Part shown: positions 51,561-63,783 of the stretch, piece after piece
Position numbering within the stretch: position 1 is the stretch's first letter
Layout: each line of letters opens with the position of its first letter
DNA from: Benincasa hispida
Lineage: Eukaryota > Streptophyta > Magnoliopsida > Cucurbitales > Cucurbitaceae
DNA length: 64,000 nucleotides
Assembly: GCF_009727055.1 (NCBI RefSeq)
Contig: NC_052355.1
Location: 51,817,110 to 51,881,109, forward strand
Reading direction: 5' to 3'
Made by a program: the position numbers and the translations under genes
The notes under the pieces: generated by a model
What the model was told of the DNA's origin: nothing
The model's input: only the letters and a program-made list of their open reading frames with translations
The model's database searches: none

Positions 51561-53016
51561 ATTTACTTGACAGCTTCCGTGAGATTCTTTTTCCAAGAGA
51601 GTAATCTCAAAACAATTTTTGATAAAAAAAACTTACTAAAATGAGGAAAATAATTTTCCTTTTATCTCACGGTTACCATCAATCACCAATAACCACCCGC
51701 TCAATTGGTTATTAGAGAAAAAAATTCATTATCTAATAATTAATATTATTATAAATATAAATGATAACCAACTTATCATAGCATATTTATAACCTATAGT
51801 TTTAATATTTCATCTCATGAAACATATAAACCATAGTTCTTTTTCTATTTCATAGTACTTAATGTAAATCTCATTTACATTAATATTTCATTAGATATAT
51901 CTCATACACCATACCGACCATATCATATATAATCGAATTATCTCTTGTCAATTTGAACATTTCAAATCAATACCAAGAACTGATCCTCAACGAAATCCAT
52001 TGAGCTACCAAGGGGACCTTATGGACCTGTAGCTCAAAGCTCCAACGGTATGTGAATAACTAACTAAACTCTTTAGTCACGGGATCCACCATCCGTTAAC
52101 TACCGAGCATTTCACTATAGACCGATAGCTGAACTCTTTTTACCACAGATATATAATGTGTCCATCTTAACCAATCAACAGCGTAACAACCCTTCACAGA
52201 TCGCTCGTAAGTACGGTTGGACCAATAACCGTTATGCCCCTGTAGTTACATCTAACTCCTTATGTACCTCTGATCCCTCTAATGAACATAAGTCATAGTC
52301 CTACTATGACTGAGTCCTCTCTTCCAAAGAGAAGTTGTGACCACTATGTTCAAGTCTTGGAATCAGCCCTTAAGGGAGCAATCTCTCTACTTATCTCTGC
52401 TTCGAGAAAGAAGTAAATTCCATCTTCTAGATTGAGTTCCCAGCTCCCAGATCAGACAAGTCCCCAAAAAGATTGGCATGTTGAGTTGGCAATCTGGCCA
52501 CTCTCACCTATACTAATCAAAGGACCGTCCTCAAAGGAAGGAGTTCCCAAAACACTCAGGATTGAGGTCGTGTTACCTATGGTCGTTTAGGTAAGATGTA
52601 AGTCTCTAGTATCGACGGCGTTATATATAGAGTTTAGTAATCTCGTGGTCCAAGTCTTATAGAAACTCTTTGTATAGGACACCTCCGCTCACACGTCTCC
52701 ATATGAATGGTCAGGATCTAACATCTGTAGTAGTTTACAACACTTGCAAATCTCTACAAAGCGGGCCGTATCGGTAGTGTCACCAGGATCAGGTATCCCA
52801 TCTTAATCCTTATACTACAGATCTATTTAGTTTATCACTTAAGGCATGATACACTTGTATATCACATATACATACTTAAGTTCACATAAGATAACCAAGG
52901 AACTTTGTTTATTGGATATGAGTAAATGCCAAAATGAAATAACACTTATTTTATTCATCAAACAATATGTACAAAAACAACGAGACTCCGGGAGAATTAG
53001 GACACCAATCCCAACA

Positions 53017-53816
53017 ATCTATCGTTTACTAGAACGCATGTTCTTGGCACTTGATCAAATGGAAAACAATTTTGGTTTATTGTAGCCATAAATTGAAGAA
53101 ACTCAACCAAGAATCATCAATTATCCTCAAGAAAGACAGAATCTGAATTTGCAACAACAAATTCCTCCAAGAAACATCCAAGATTTTCCAGTGATTATCC
53201 AAGAACGACCAAGAACACAAGCTTGTCAACGAAGACACCACCAAAACAAAAAGTCATCTAGGGAGGAAGACAAGGAACCGAATGGGTGAAGAAGATGAAC
53301 TGGATGAAAAGAAACAATTAATTGATGAAATCAATGATGGTGATGTTGAATACAAAGGTGCAAAAAAGGTAAAAGAAAATGAAACACATGAAAGTCCTAA
53401 TTCAAAAAAGTTTGAAAAACTAATTAGAAAGGCAATGCATAATTGTTTTGGATAAAAAAAAATTGGGTACCCGAATGGAATCACTGGCAGTGCAGAAGAA
53501 GGGGAAGAACACGATCTGGCGAAGAAGATGAAAAAAACTCTATTTGTAGAAAAAGAAGATGAAGTACTCAAGAAAGAAAATTGTGCATTGACTTACTTAA
53601 AGCGAATTTCGAATTTGACGAAGGTCATTTATAGCCCGTATGTAATTTTCAACATCGATTTACCTTCCGATTATATATGTAATTTTTATGAATCTCGCCA
53701 TAACATAAACTCAATTCCAGTCACTGAAATCAAAGTCATTGGAAAGGTAAAAGCATAAAATACCTATGGGTAAACTGATTGGAAGAAAATCGAAAACTTA
53801 TTTCCAGTCAACTTTA
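53017..53816 (+). pseudogene. Middle part of unidentified element or gene G
   Basis: After YRLLERMFLALDQMENNFGLL and a stop at 53083, Gln/Asn-rich text follows (PRIINYPQERQNLNLQQQIP). Then comes a Lys/Glu-rich section and a 76-codon frame 53528-53758 with VEKEDEVLKKENCALTYLKR and VIYSPYVIFNIDLPSDYICN. It leads to DWKKIENLFPVNF, where LTR C5 cuts in. I do not recognise the family. The charged, coiled character fits a gag-only non-autonomous retroelement, but a decayed host gene is possible. Confidence 0.4.
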
Positions 53817-55237
53817 TGTGGGGAATGATACCCTAAAGTCTCGTGTCCTGTAGTTTGTAAACACAGTTTGTACGAACACTTTTGATGTATTTGCTTTACT
53901 ACTTAACTTTGCACATTGGATGTTCTTTTCCTTTACCACAAACCAATAAAATAAAATCCCAGGTTGTCATTATGTAACTTAAGTATGTATGTGGTGACAT
54001 ACAAGTGAATCATGTCTTAAGTGATAACCAAAATGGTCTATAGTATATGGATATAAGAGGAAAACCTTATCCTGGTAACGCTACGGATGCGACCTGCTTT
54101 GTAGAATAGTTACAAGTGTTGTGACTTACTACAGATGGTCTGATTCTAATCATTCGTGTGGGGACATACGAGCAGAGGGGGTCCTGTACAAAGAGTTTGT
54201 ATAAGACCTGACCACGAAGTGCTAACGTCTCGTTATATAACTCCATTCATGATAGAGACTTCACTTCACTAGGATGACCATAGGTAACATGACCTCAATC
54301 CTGAGTGAGTTGGGAACTCCTGCCATTGAGGGCGGTTCTTTGATTTGCATGGATGCGAGTGGCCAGGTCGCCGACTCAAACCTACCACTTTGGGGATTCG
54401 TTTGATTTAGGAGCTGGGAACTCAGCTACACAAGATGGAATTCACTCTTTCCCTAAAATAGGGGTAAGTAGATAGATTGCTCCCTTAAGGATTGATCCTG
54501 GACTTGAACGATGTGGCGCCACACACTTTCTCATGGCCCAAAAGGTGTCCACACATAGTAGAACTATGTTGTATTGTTCATTAGAGGGATTAGTGGTACT
54601 TAAGGAGTTAGATGTAACTATAGGGGCAAAACGGTAAATTGACCCAACTGTACTTCCGAGCATCTGTGAAGGGTTATCGTATTGTTGATCGGTTATATTC
54701 AATGGACACAAAAATATATTTGTGGTAAGGAGAGTTCAGTTGTTGGTCTTTAGTGGAATGCTTGGTAGTTAACAAATGGTAGATCTCGTGGCTAAAAAGT
54801 TTAGTCAGCTATTCACGTACCGTTGGAGTTCGAGCCATAGGTCCATAAGGTCCCCTTGGTAGCTTAATGGATTCAAGTCGAGAACCAGTATTTGGGTTAA
54901 TTTGAAATGTTCAAATTGACGAGAAGGAGTTCGATTATATATGATATGATTGAACTGGTTAATTATATTTGATATGATTGACTTAATGTATGAGATACAT
55001 TAATTTGGAGGAAAATGGATATAAATATGATTTATATCTAGTGGAAGAGAAAACACTATGGTTGATATATGATATTAAACTATAGGTTAATGAATATAAT
55101 ATAATTATATTTATTATTTTATTAATTGGATAATTATAGGATAATTGGCCACCATTTTCTCCGTACTGAAGAATAAAATAAAAATTGTTTTCAATTTTGC
55201 AAAGAACATGGTTAATTGCTCACAAAGGTGTTTTGTT

Positions 55238-55492
55238 GCCTATCGCTTAGTAAATCAGAGGCTATACGATAGCTTGAGTTTACTACACAATCGCTGACAC
55301 ACGCGCGCTTCTTTCTAAACAGTCGCTTACATTTTCCTAAACGATCGTCTAGTGCCGAGCATTTACTAAACGATCGTATAGAAGATCGTTGCCCTTTTTC
55401 TACACGATCGTATACTTCACCTAAACGATCAAGCATTTTATCTATACGATAGACTCGCCTTTCTCCCACTTACTTGATCGTTGTATACGATC
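55238..55492 (+). repeat. CGATCG palindrome array in solo LTR C5
   Basis: Includes ctaaacgatcgtctagtg, taaacgatcgtatag, acacgatcgtatac, ctaaacgatcaagc and tatacgatag words. Confidence 0.72.
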
Positions 55493-55535
55493 TTTTTTCC
55501 TTCTCCCCTTTATCAAATTCGAACAAAGCTCACTC

Positions 55536-55642
55536 TTTGGATTCTCACACCGAGAATACTAAGGGTTCCAAGTGGTGGTGTTGTTCTNCTTTGGATTCTC
55601 ACACCGAGAATACTAAGGGTTCCAAGTGGTGGTGTTGTTCTC
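55536..55642. other. Single-N join with duplicated 53-bp flanks
   Basis: The 53 bases before the N at 55589 (ctttggattctcacaccgag to ggtggtgttgttct) are repeated directly after it. This is most likely an overlap left unmerged in assembly, not a biological tandem repeat. Confidence 0.85.
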
Positions 55643-55928
55643 ATTCTTCGCCGTTCGTGGTAGACGACTGGTGTTTTGGTGAATGATAGCCTAACATTCC
55701 AGCGAGAGCGAGAGGATTCCGTTTGTGGAGAAAGCGAGATTTGTCGAGAAGAAAGAGTCTTTAACTGGTAAGTTTTCTTGTTCTCATGTTTGTTAATCTT
55801 AAAGCATGCTGGTAATTTACAGTTTAATGCATATCTGTATGTTGGAATGTAAATGTGGTAATTCTGCCACAATGTCTTTGGAAAGATCCGCTTCCGCTCA
55901 GAGATACTCTTGTATAAGAGTTCCTTCA

Positions 55929-56150
55929 CTTTGAAGCAACATATCTCAAATCACAAAATTTTGGATATTTCGCCGGCAGGAAAGAAGTGTCTAAACTAAA
56001 TGATTCGATGAAGAAGGAGAAGGACATCCCATTCGGGAAGAAGAAGAAAATAGGAGACTTCGTGGTTCATGAAGAAAATCATAAAAAATGGGTTTATGCG
56101 ATGAACAACCCTTATGCAGACGAAGAAGGTGGATTCTTTTTATGAACTAA
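55929..56150 (+). pseudogene. Right part of unidentified element or gene G
   Basis: Continues EATYLKSQNFGYFAGRKEVS, then a Lys-rich stretch (KKEKDIPFGKKKKIGDFVVH), and ends ANN-type text NPYADEEGGFFL with a stop near 56143. A possible nuclear-localisation-like KKKK run is visible. Family unknown. Confidence 0.4.
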
Positions 56151-56553
56151 CCCTAGAAGCCCACAACCCTCTTAATGGACATTTGGATTCATTAGCCCAC
56201 GTGTCATACCCCCTCCCAGATGTCCCAAATGACCTGTAAGAAGGTGTGACTGCAGCAGTTACCAACCCTCTTACTGGCACTTACTACTTACTAACCTGCT
56301 TAACCCGACTTAGATTCCTGAAATGCATAGATACTCAACCATAACCTAAGACAATAACAATCATTTACAGGGTTCTACATTACTTTTCAATAATACAACT
56401 TATACACTTTACATAAGTAGTGAGCCCAACACACTCAACTAGTCCCTACATGACATAATACATGCATACTACTTTATACATAACCCAAACTTATACTTCC
56501 TAAACTTTTGGTCTTGAGTGGCAGAGTAACAGCAGAGTCGTCTTCTGGGAAGT
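56151..56553. other. Non-coding DNA between G and the gypsy element
   Basis: No open frame or boundary recognised. It could be the 3' end of G. Confidence 0.45.
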
Positions 56554-58224
56554 TGATGCGTTATTTTATTGAATGGAAATATGGATGATATGCGTTGATG
56601 GATTGTGTTGTACACTCAAGTTTCCTCAGCAGAATTCAAGTGTAAATTCCTTTGAGTTTCCTGGAAAGTCTAGGGTCGAACACAGGGACTTGTAAAAATA
56701 GTTGCGTTGGTAATGTTGTGAAAACTTTGTGGTAACCGAGTAAATAAATAAAGTGTGGGTGTGTTGTTGCGTTGATAAAAAAAGAAGTAAATAAAGGCGG
56801 CGGATTTGAGAAAGATAGTTGCATTGATAGATGCAATGAGTATGCGATGAACGGGTTGAGAAGGTCTTTTAGTTAGCATTACTCGGAAATGTGTCAAACT
56901 CTACGATCATGTTACAACCATGCACGACAAATCATTTCCTAAAGTAAATGCGATGCTCCTAAGTTTAGGACACATGTGTTGAATGCAAAATTTCCATAGA
57001 GCTTATCCTTAAGTCTCTACTCTTGTTCTAGGCGTTGATGCAAAATGCATGAAAACAAGGTGACCGCATACAATCATACCTTATTGCTAAGATGCATGCG
57101 ATGCGTTAATAACAAATAGTGCTCATTTCTAAGCGCCTATCTCCCATTTATGCGTTCTAATATGGTTCTTCTAAACTAGATTCTGACCTGACCTTCCCAA
57201 ATCTAGATCCTGTCTTTAGACTACCTTCCCGAGTATTTCTAATAGACGAATGAAGCATATATAAACAAGATAATCGCAAAGATAAAAATTCCCTCGTTAT
57301 GCTAGCTAACTACTTCTCAACCCATTCAACTAATTTAGCTACTCATGCTTAAATAACAGAGAGTGAACATATATAGAGAAAGACAATCCATTCTTATAAC
57401 TGAGTTAAGTACAAAATGATAATGGAAAATAAAGGTAGAGAGCCTGGTAGCAATTCCTTGTTAACCGAGGCTTTTTACACTGAATCTCTATTCTGATCTA
57501 CAAATGTTCCCGCTTCCGCAGGTGTCGGCCCTCTCTCTGTCTTGGAGCTTCCGGTGCTTTCCCAAGCTTGCCAGAACGATCTATCGGTGCACCTTCTTCC
57601 TCGCGTTTGCCTTTAAATGGAAGAAAACTATGGATTGAGGTGTGAACTTGTAAAGTGATGAAGTAATCGACTGCTTAACCCCTTCTCTGAAGAATGCACT
57701 TGGTATTTATAGAGTTTCCATGGTGAAAGGCGGCTTCTCTCTCCCAGTTGTACAGATGGGACAGCTTTAATTCCTGACTGATGTGCCGGATAATTGTCAC
57801 CGATAAAGCTAAATGTACTTTGTGACCGTTATCGGCTGTCAACTTAATTTGGATCCGATTGTCATCAGCTTTCTTTCCCATAAATCTTAATTATCCTTTT
57901 ACACCCAGATGCCGCCCCACCATGTTGCGCCGATCAAGTTGCGATGATTCTTCTTAGGCGAATGTTTGTGAGCACGATCAACGCAAAGTCTTGCGGTGAA
58001 GTTGCACTTAACCAATGTATTCCTATGATCGCAATCTCTACATTGCGTTAACGTATATTCCGCACAAAAATATATAGATCAACTGCTCTAATGCGTTGGA
58101 CGCGTGCGACTGCAATATTATAGAATTTATCCTTAATGGACGCAATTTAATATATTTCAACAACGCAATCCAACATTGTTTAAGAACTTAGTACTATGAT
58201 AACGTGCATTTCTGCCCGTTATCA
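56554..58224 (-). repeat. 3' LTR of gypsy element H
   Basis: 1,671 bp; on the minus strand it starts TGATAACGGGCAGAAATG and ends ..AACGCATCA. Adjacent to it (58225-58240) is the tract whose complement is 'gtttaaattttggggtg', a polypurine-like start signal for this group. Confidence 0.8.
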
Positions 58225-59694
58225 CACCCCAAAATTTAAACAATGCTTGTCCTCAAGCATAAGCTAAATATTCTTTTAGCAAGTTAACCGCAAAATTCTT
58301 TCCCTAGATTTCTCAAGGATACTTCGTTCAAATCCTATATGTCAGAATTTCCTTAAGTTTTATTTAAGTCTCTTCCTAAATGTTTCTAAGACTTAAGGAT
58401 TGCAAGCTTAACTTTCACAAGGACTTTACTAAATTCCGGAACATCGCATTATTTATTTCAACAAAATTTTCCACCAAGGTGTCAATGATTTATCCTTGCA
58501 TAAAAATTTTCTTCATTGCTATTTTTTTCTGACCTTGCGCTGATTCGAGTGCCTTGCCTTTGTTTTGGCTTGCCTCCACGTGTGTCATGCGAACATCCAA
58601 CTACGAGCAATGCACTCTTTCTCAAACTAAACTCATACCGATTTGATAGTGGAGTTGCGATCATTGATTTAGCGTTGATTCTAGTGACTTACTTTCGTTT
58701 TGGCTTGCACCCAAATGTGTCATGCCGACATCCAACTACGGGTAAGTGCCTTTCACAACTTAACTCTTATCAACATGTGTTTCCTATTGCGTTGACAGTG
58801 GAGTTGTTATTCTCAAATATTTATTTATTTATTTATTTATTTTTATAGAGCAAAGTCGAAAATAAATACCTCACCCCCAAATTTAAAATACAGCAATGTC
58901 CTCATTGCCAAAAGAAATTAAAATAAGTCACGCGATGGTCATAGAATGTGTTGTAAAGGAAGTTTTGAAAGAAAGCTAACAAACCCCTACCTTCTAGAAA
59001 TATTTCATAAGGTGACTATCTTAAGATTTAAGTTGACTCTAATATATATGAAAGAGATAGAAGTATATTTTTCATCATTGAAATCATACTTGGCAAAGAA
59101 ACAACGTGCGATAAACTACTAAAGTTATCTACTTGTGATATGATTGCGTTAATCAAGAAGGATGCGGTGATAAAATTTTGAAAAGTAAAATGCAATATGA
59201 TAGCGCAAAATTTGAAATAAAGATAAGGAAGAGTACACCACCAAATTTAGCACAGTCGCCCTCATTGAGTATTGATGCATCCATCTTTGCGGCGATTTTT
59301 GCTCCTGTGGATTGCAGTGATGGAATGAGATCATTTGCTTCTTCACAATCCTGTGCCTTAATCCTTGTAAACAGACAAAGAAAGGGCCAAATGATTTTAA
59401 AACAAAACAACAAATTTTTTTTTTGAGAAATAAGTGAAATACTGATAATAGTAAAATGACGAAGAGTTGTTCAAGAGTTGAGCAAGGGATAATCCGAGTT
59501 TTTCAACTTTGCGAAGACTGTGTCTGGCTGGAAATCTCCTCCGCAATATGCCTTTATCTGTTGTCCATTAACTTTAAATATTCAACTGCCATCCTCGGTG
59601 ATGAGTTCCACCGCACCATGTGGAAATATTGCTTTGATGATGAAGGGACCAACACGATTTTAATTTTCCCGGGAAGAGTCGCAATCTCGAATTG
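58225..59694 (-). other. 3' untranslated region of gypsy element H
   Basis: The minus strand reads 'gcttgaggacaagcattg' before the polypurine tract, a conserved feature of this group. It contains a tandem duplication (58528-58810) and a small frame 59413-59153 (MLFCFKIIWPFLCLFTRIKA..) of uncertain meaning. Confidence 0.6.
58528..58810 (+). repeat. Two-copy repeat of about 135-140 bp in element H
   Basis: Units from 58528 and about 58665 share 'gcgttgattc.agtg', 'cgttttggcttgc', 'tgtgtcatgc.gacatccaa' with 'ctacg', and 'gatagtggagttg'. Moderately diverged. Confidence 0.75.
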
Positions 59695-60653
59695 AAGAGT
59701 AAGACCTTTTGTCCGATTTGGAGGTTTCTAGCGCATATGCGTTTATGTTGTCAGCGCTTGGTGCGCTCTTTAAAAATCTTCACATTTTCATATGCGTTGA
59801 CTCTCCATTCTTCTAGCTCGACCAGCTGCAGTTTTCGCGCTTCCCCTGCTTTCTTCAAATCAAAATTCAATTTCTTGACTGCCCACAATGCTTTATACTC
59901 TAGCTCCAAAGGCAAATGATATGTCTTGCCGAATACCAACGCATAGGGGGACATACCTATAGGTGTTTTAAATGCGGTTCGGTATGCCCACAATGCATCA
60001 TCAAGCTTCATTGCCCAATCTTTCTGCGAAGGCTTTACTACCTTCTTGAGTATCAACTTGATTTCTCTATTGGATACTTCGGCCTGACCATTTGTTTGCG
60101 GATGGTATGCGGTGGCGACCTTATGGAGGATATTGTACTTGTGCAGCAGCTCCTTGATATTGTGATTGACAAAGTGTGGTCCTTCGTCACTTATGATGGC
60201 ACGAGGAGTGCCAAAACGAGTGAAAATATTCTTCTTGAGGAACTGGGAGATTACCGCCGCATCATTTACAGCGTATGAAGTTGCCTCTACCCATTTGGAA
60301 ACGTAATCGATGGTCAATAAGATATAATATTTTCCATGCGAAGGAGGGAATGGTCCCATGAAATCAATCCCCCAGACGTCAAATAATTCCAATTCCAAGA
60401 TAGTGTCCATTGGCATTGTGTTCTTCCATGAAATGTTGCCGATGCGTTGACACCAATCACATTTCCTTTCGTAGTTAGCAGCATCCTTAAATAAGGAAGA
60501 CCAAAAGAATCCACTTTGCAAAACTTTGGCTACAGTACGTTGTCCTCCAAAGTGCCCTCCATATGGCGAATCGTGGCACTGTGACAATATGCATTGTTGA
60601 GCAGCGTTTAGTACACATAATCGAATGATTTGGTCTGTACTTCTTTTATACAA
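59695..60653 (-). CDS. Integrase domain of gypsy element H
   Basis: Open for 300 codons (60653-59751). The zinc region has [14 protein letters not shown] and CDWCQR. The catalytic core shows all three acidic residues in context: Asp in GIDFMGPFP, Asp in ISDEGPHF and Glu in [12 protein letters not shown]. It would insert element cDNA into chromosomal DNA. It ends KIFKERTKR with a stop, earlier than the full polyprotein would. As part of a larger gag-pol it has no start of its own; the Met at 60653 is internal. Confidence 0.85.
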
Positions 60654-61525
60654 ATTTGGCTCATCCCAATAATAATGCTTACATTCATGCTTGAGCTTCT
60701 TCTGTTGATGGTATGTGTAATCTTCAGGAAATTATTCATAAAGAAAATAATTAACGATGTCCGCATACCAGGCAATTCTTCTATGTGGAACAGCTGCTCG
60801 TCCGGAAACACGACACTCACTTCAGATTCATTGTGGTCAACCTCGAGATTTTCCAGTCTAGACAAGTGATCTGCCACTTGATTCTCTGTCCCCTTCCGAT
60901 CAATTATCTCGATATCAAATTCTTGAAGGAGGAGAACCCATCAAGCGAAAGGTGTAACCTATGGATTAAGTCAACCCTACTCCACTAGTCAAAATATTCA
61001 CTAGTAAAAAGACCCCGAAAAATGAACAACTTTTCTTCGGAACACATACAAGATTCCTCATTGCAAAATGATCAACCTCGGCTTTGCGTCCTTCTTTGTC
61101 ATAAAATATTTGATTGTCAAATGATCAGTGTTAATGAGTACCTTGGTTCCCAATAGATATGTCCGAAATTTTTCCAATGCAAAAATCACAGCCAGGAGTT
61201 CTTTTTCAGTGGTGGTATAATTGATTTGAGCAGGGTTCAGAGTTTTACTTGCATATGCGATGGGGTGCAAAATAGTTTTCTTCTTTTGCACTAACGTGGC
61301 TCTCATCTCATACCCGCTTGCGTCGCACATGATTTCGAACGGTAATGTCCAATTCGGCGTAATCAAGACGGGCGCGGTAATCAATGCATCTTTTAAAACT
61401 CGGAATGCATTGAGGCAATTGATGTCAAATTTAAACTTTCTGTCCACCTCTAACAACGCTCTCAGTGGCCATGCAATCTTAAAAAAGTCTTTAACAATTC
61501 GTCTATAGAATCCAGCATGCCCCAA
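60654..61525 (-). pseudogene. RNase H and linker of gypsy element H
   Basis: The frame 61525-61058 carries GHAGFYRRIVKDFFKIAWPL, LPFEIMCDASGYEMRATL (RNase H start), KTLNPAQINYTTTEKELLAV and LLGTKVLINTDHLTIKYFM. A frame change near 61058 leads on through a linker with [14 protein letters not shown] (60877) towards the integrase. At least two breaks. Confidence 0.8.
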
Positions 61526-61579
61526 GAAGCTTCACACAGCCTTCACGCTGGTTGGAGGTGGAAGCTTTTCAATTGCATC

Positions 61580-61656
61580 NNNNNNNNNNNNNNNNNNNNN
61601 NNNNNNNNNNNNNNNNNNNNNNNNNNNNNNNNNNNNNNNNNNNNNNNNNNNNNNNN
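61580..61656. other. Assembly gap (77 N)
   Basis: Lies inside the RT of element H. The length of the missing sequence is unknown. Confidence 0.95.
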
Positions 61657-62030
61657 GATCTTTTGCTTTTGTTCACCCTCTAACCCTTTCTCGGGAAGAC
61701 CTTGTGTCCCAACACTATACCCTCTTTTATCATGAAGTTGACATTTTTTTCAGTTTGAGCACTAAATCACCTTTCACATCTCTTTTCAAAAATTTTTTCC
61801 CAAAATTGGCTAGGCAGACTTTCATATGGTTCCTTTAAACGGAGAAGTCATCCATAAAATATTTTCCACTGAAGTCCTCGAATAATCTGAAAAAGATCGC
61901 CATCTGTGCACCTTTGGAACGTGCTTGGTCGGCATTCAGAGGCCAAACGGCATACGGTGAAAAGCAAATGTCCCAATATGCAAGTGAATTGGTCTTTTCT
62001 TAGTCTCCCAGAAGCTATCAATTGATTTGA
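61657..62030 (-). pseudogene. Reverse transcriptase palm of gypsy element H
   Basis: Over shifted frames the minus strand gives AIFFRLFEDFSGKYFMDDFS, where the FMDD catalytic pair is intact but followed by a stop, preceded by text matching the RMPFGLCNAP region. It continues into the ORF at 62031-63098 on one side and the gap on the other. Confidence 0.7.
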
Positions 62031-63098
62031 TTATACCCGACATATCCATTGCTCCCAAGGTATTAATTCATTGTTCTCATTTGGGACTACCGTCATTCCT
62101 TCCTTCTTCGGCACATATTGCATGAGGCTGACCCACGTGCTATCTGCAATGGGATAGATAATGCTCGCATCCAACCACTTGATAATCTCCTTTTTGAAGA
62201 CCTCCTTTATCGTAGGGTTAAGTCTGCGTTGATTTTCAATAGTTGCTAGCTTCTCATCCTGTCCTAAAAATGCGTACTTCAAATGTATTGGTAGGGTTTT
62301 TAGTTCAAGGGTTGGTGGTTCCACGAGGGAAGGTTGCGTTGTTTTTCTTTCTTCTTTTGGCTCTTCTTCTTGCGTTGTGATCGTTCCTTCTTCTTTGTTT
62401 GTTTTTGCTATGATCGCATTGCAGGCAGCTATGGATGTGTTGGCATCCTCTTCTTCACACTCTTCATCAGACTTTTCTTCTTCAATCAAATTCAGGTCAT
62501 TGTCAGAATCTTGTAGACCTTCCTCATCTGGGAATTTCATGGCACGAATTATATTAAATATGAGCTTCTGTCCGTTTATGCTCAAAGTAATTTCTCCCTT
62601 GTGCACATCAATTTGAGCTCGACCCGTTGATAGAAAAGGTTGTCCCAAAATGATGGGTACATTCTTGTCGGCCCCATAATCTAGGATGATAAAGTCAGCT
62701 GACAAAATAAATTTATCAATCATGATCAGCACGTCCTTCACCTTACCTTCTAGATGAACCAGAGATCTGTCAGCCAATTGGAGAGTCACGGATATGGGCA
62801 CAAGTTGCCCCTTATTTAATTGTTGAAAGATTGACAGCGACATCATATTTATGCTGGCCCTCAAGTCACATAGGGCTTGCCCAATATAGAGTCCTCCTAT
62901 GAAGCTCGGAATAGTGAAGCTCTCAGGATCGCTCATCTTTTGTGGGATAATAGATTTGGAACTTTGTGTTAATACCACTGTGGAAAATTTTCCAGCGCCT
63001 CTCTTCTTAGTTACCATGTCCTTCAGAAACTTAGCATAGGTAGGCATTTCCTCAATCGCTTCACTGAAAGGAATATTAACATGTAATTGTTTTAACAT
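62031..63098 (-). pseudogene. Protease and RT start of gypsy element H
   Basis: 355 codons open. Order: gag tail (YAKFLKDMVTKKRG), an aspartic protease region with LCDLRASINMMSLSIFQQL (the active-site Asp is present, but the following Gly of DLGAS is Arg), VPIILGQPFLSTGRAQIDVH, an acidic linker (residues ~215-265), and the RT start (IIYPIADSTWVSLMQYVPKK). It breaks near ELIPWEQW. The Arg in the active-site loop suggests a dead protease. Confidence 0.82.
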
Positions 63099-63236
63099 AG
63101 ACAGGAAGCGTTGGTACTATACCTCTTCGTTTTTCTTCTTCCTTAGCCTCTGAGGGAAAGGTGGTAATTGAACTTTCACGGTTCCCGTTTCATTTGACTT
63201 TGAGGTTGACACAACCTCAAGTTCTACTACTTCATT

Positions 63237-63783
63237 TTATTTTTCTTCTTCTTGTGTTGCTGCAATCTCAGGCTCAGTTGCAATGGAAGTTGATTTGTTC
63301 TGCTCCTTCTTTTCTCCTTCCACAATCTTTCCACTATGCAATGTCACAACTTGACATTGCTCTTTTCCTGATCCCCCTAGGTTGCATGGAAGCTCAGTTG
63401 AACTTGGCAACGCCCCTTGCGGTCTACTTTTTAGAACATTTGCAATCTGGCTCATTTGCAATTCGAGGTTGTAGATGGACGTAGCCTGACTTTGAAGCAC
63501 TGTCTCGTTTTTCTCTATATATTTCTTCAATAGGCTCTCTAGAGAAGAAGATTGCATTGGTTGTTGTGAGCTACTTGTTTGGTTGCTCTGTTGACCGTTG
63601 TTGCGTTGGAAGAATCCTGGTGGCCCTTCTTTTTACGCCACAGTTGAAAATTTTGTTGTTGATTCTTACAAGCAAAATTGGGGTGGTTTCTCTACCCGGG
63701 GTTGTAAGTGTTTGAAAAGGGATTATTCTTTACAAAATATACATACTGTGAATTTTGCGGGCAATCTTCCATCGCATGCCCAC
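63237..63783 (-). pseudogene. Gag C-terminus of gypsy element H
   Basis: The 106-codon frame 63557-63237 has ATSIYNLELQMSQIANVLKS and RPQGALPSSTELPCN, the common gag tail of this group. Upstream, in other frames, NNPFSNTYNPG..HPNFACKNQQ and a zinc-knuckle end (GHAMEDCPQNSQ) are seen. The frame is lost at about 63783, where the sequence changes to an LTR piece in opposite orientation. Confidence 0.75.

Larger units (their letters stand above)
50897..53016 (-). repeat. Solo LTR C4 (minus)
   Basis: 2,120 bp. On the minus strand it begins TGTTGGGATTGGTGTCC and ends with a decayed ..TTCCTTGA. Flanks ATATA (50892-50896) and ATCTA (53017-53021) differ by one base. Excising the LTR plus one copy rejoins the G reading frame (SSIDDI|YRLLER), which supports these limits. 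It includes a sequencing gap at 51399-51417. Confidence 0.85.
53817..55928 (+). repeat. Solo LTR C5
   Basis: 2,112 bp, TGTGGGGAATGATACC..GAGTTCCTTCA, flanked by CTTTA (53812-53816) and CTTTG (55929-55933). Excision rejoins the G frame (FPVNF|EATYLKSQ). Contains one N at 55589 with duplicated flanks. Confidence 0.88.
56554..63783 (-). mobile_element. Ty3/gypsy (Athila/Tat-type) retrotransposon H, partial
   Basis: Minus-strand order from right to left: gag end, protease, RT, RNase H, integrase, 3' untranslated region, 3' LTR (56554-58224). This is the Ty3 order with integrase last. Protease-region text (TLQLADRSLVHLEGKVKDVL) and integrase text ([15 protein letters not shown]) are typical of the Athila/Tat branch. 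A 77-base gap lies in RT. The 5' LTR is not reached; instead the gag region is joined to an inverted LTR piece at about 63783. Confidence 0.85.

Noticed and set aside
55474..55929. Frames crossing the N at 55589 with an apparent internal peptide repeat
   Set aside because: The repeat comes from duplicated assembly flanks in a solo LTR.
59916..60278. 120-codon plus-strand frame opposite the gypsy integrase
   Set aside because: A shadow of the integrase coding strand.
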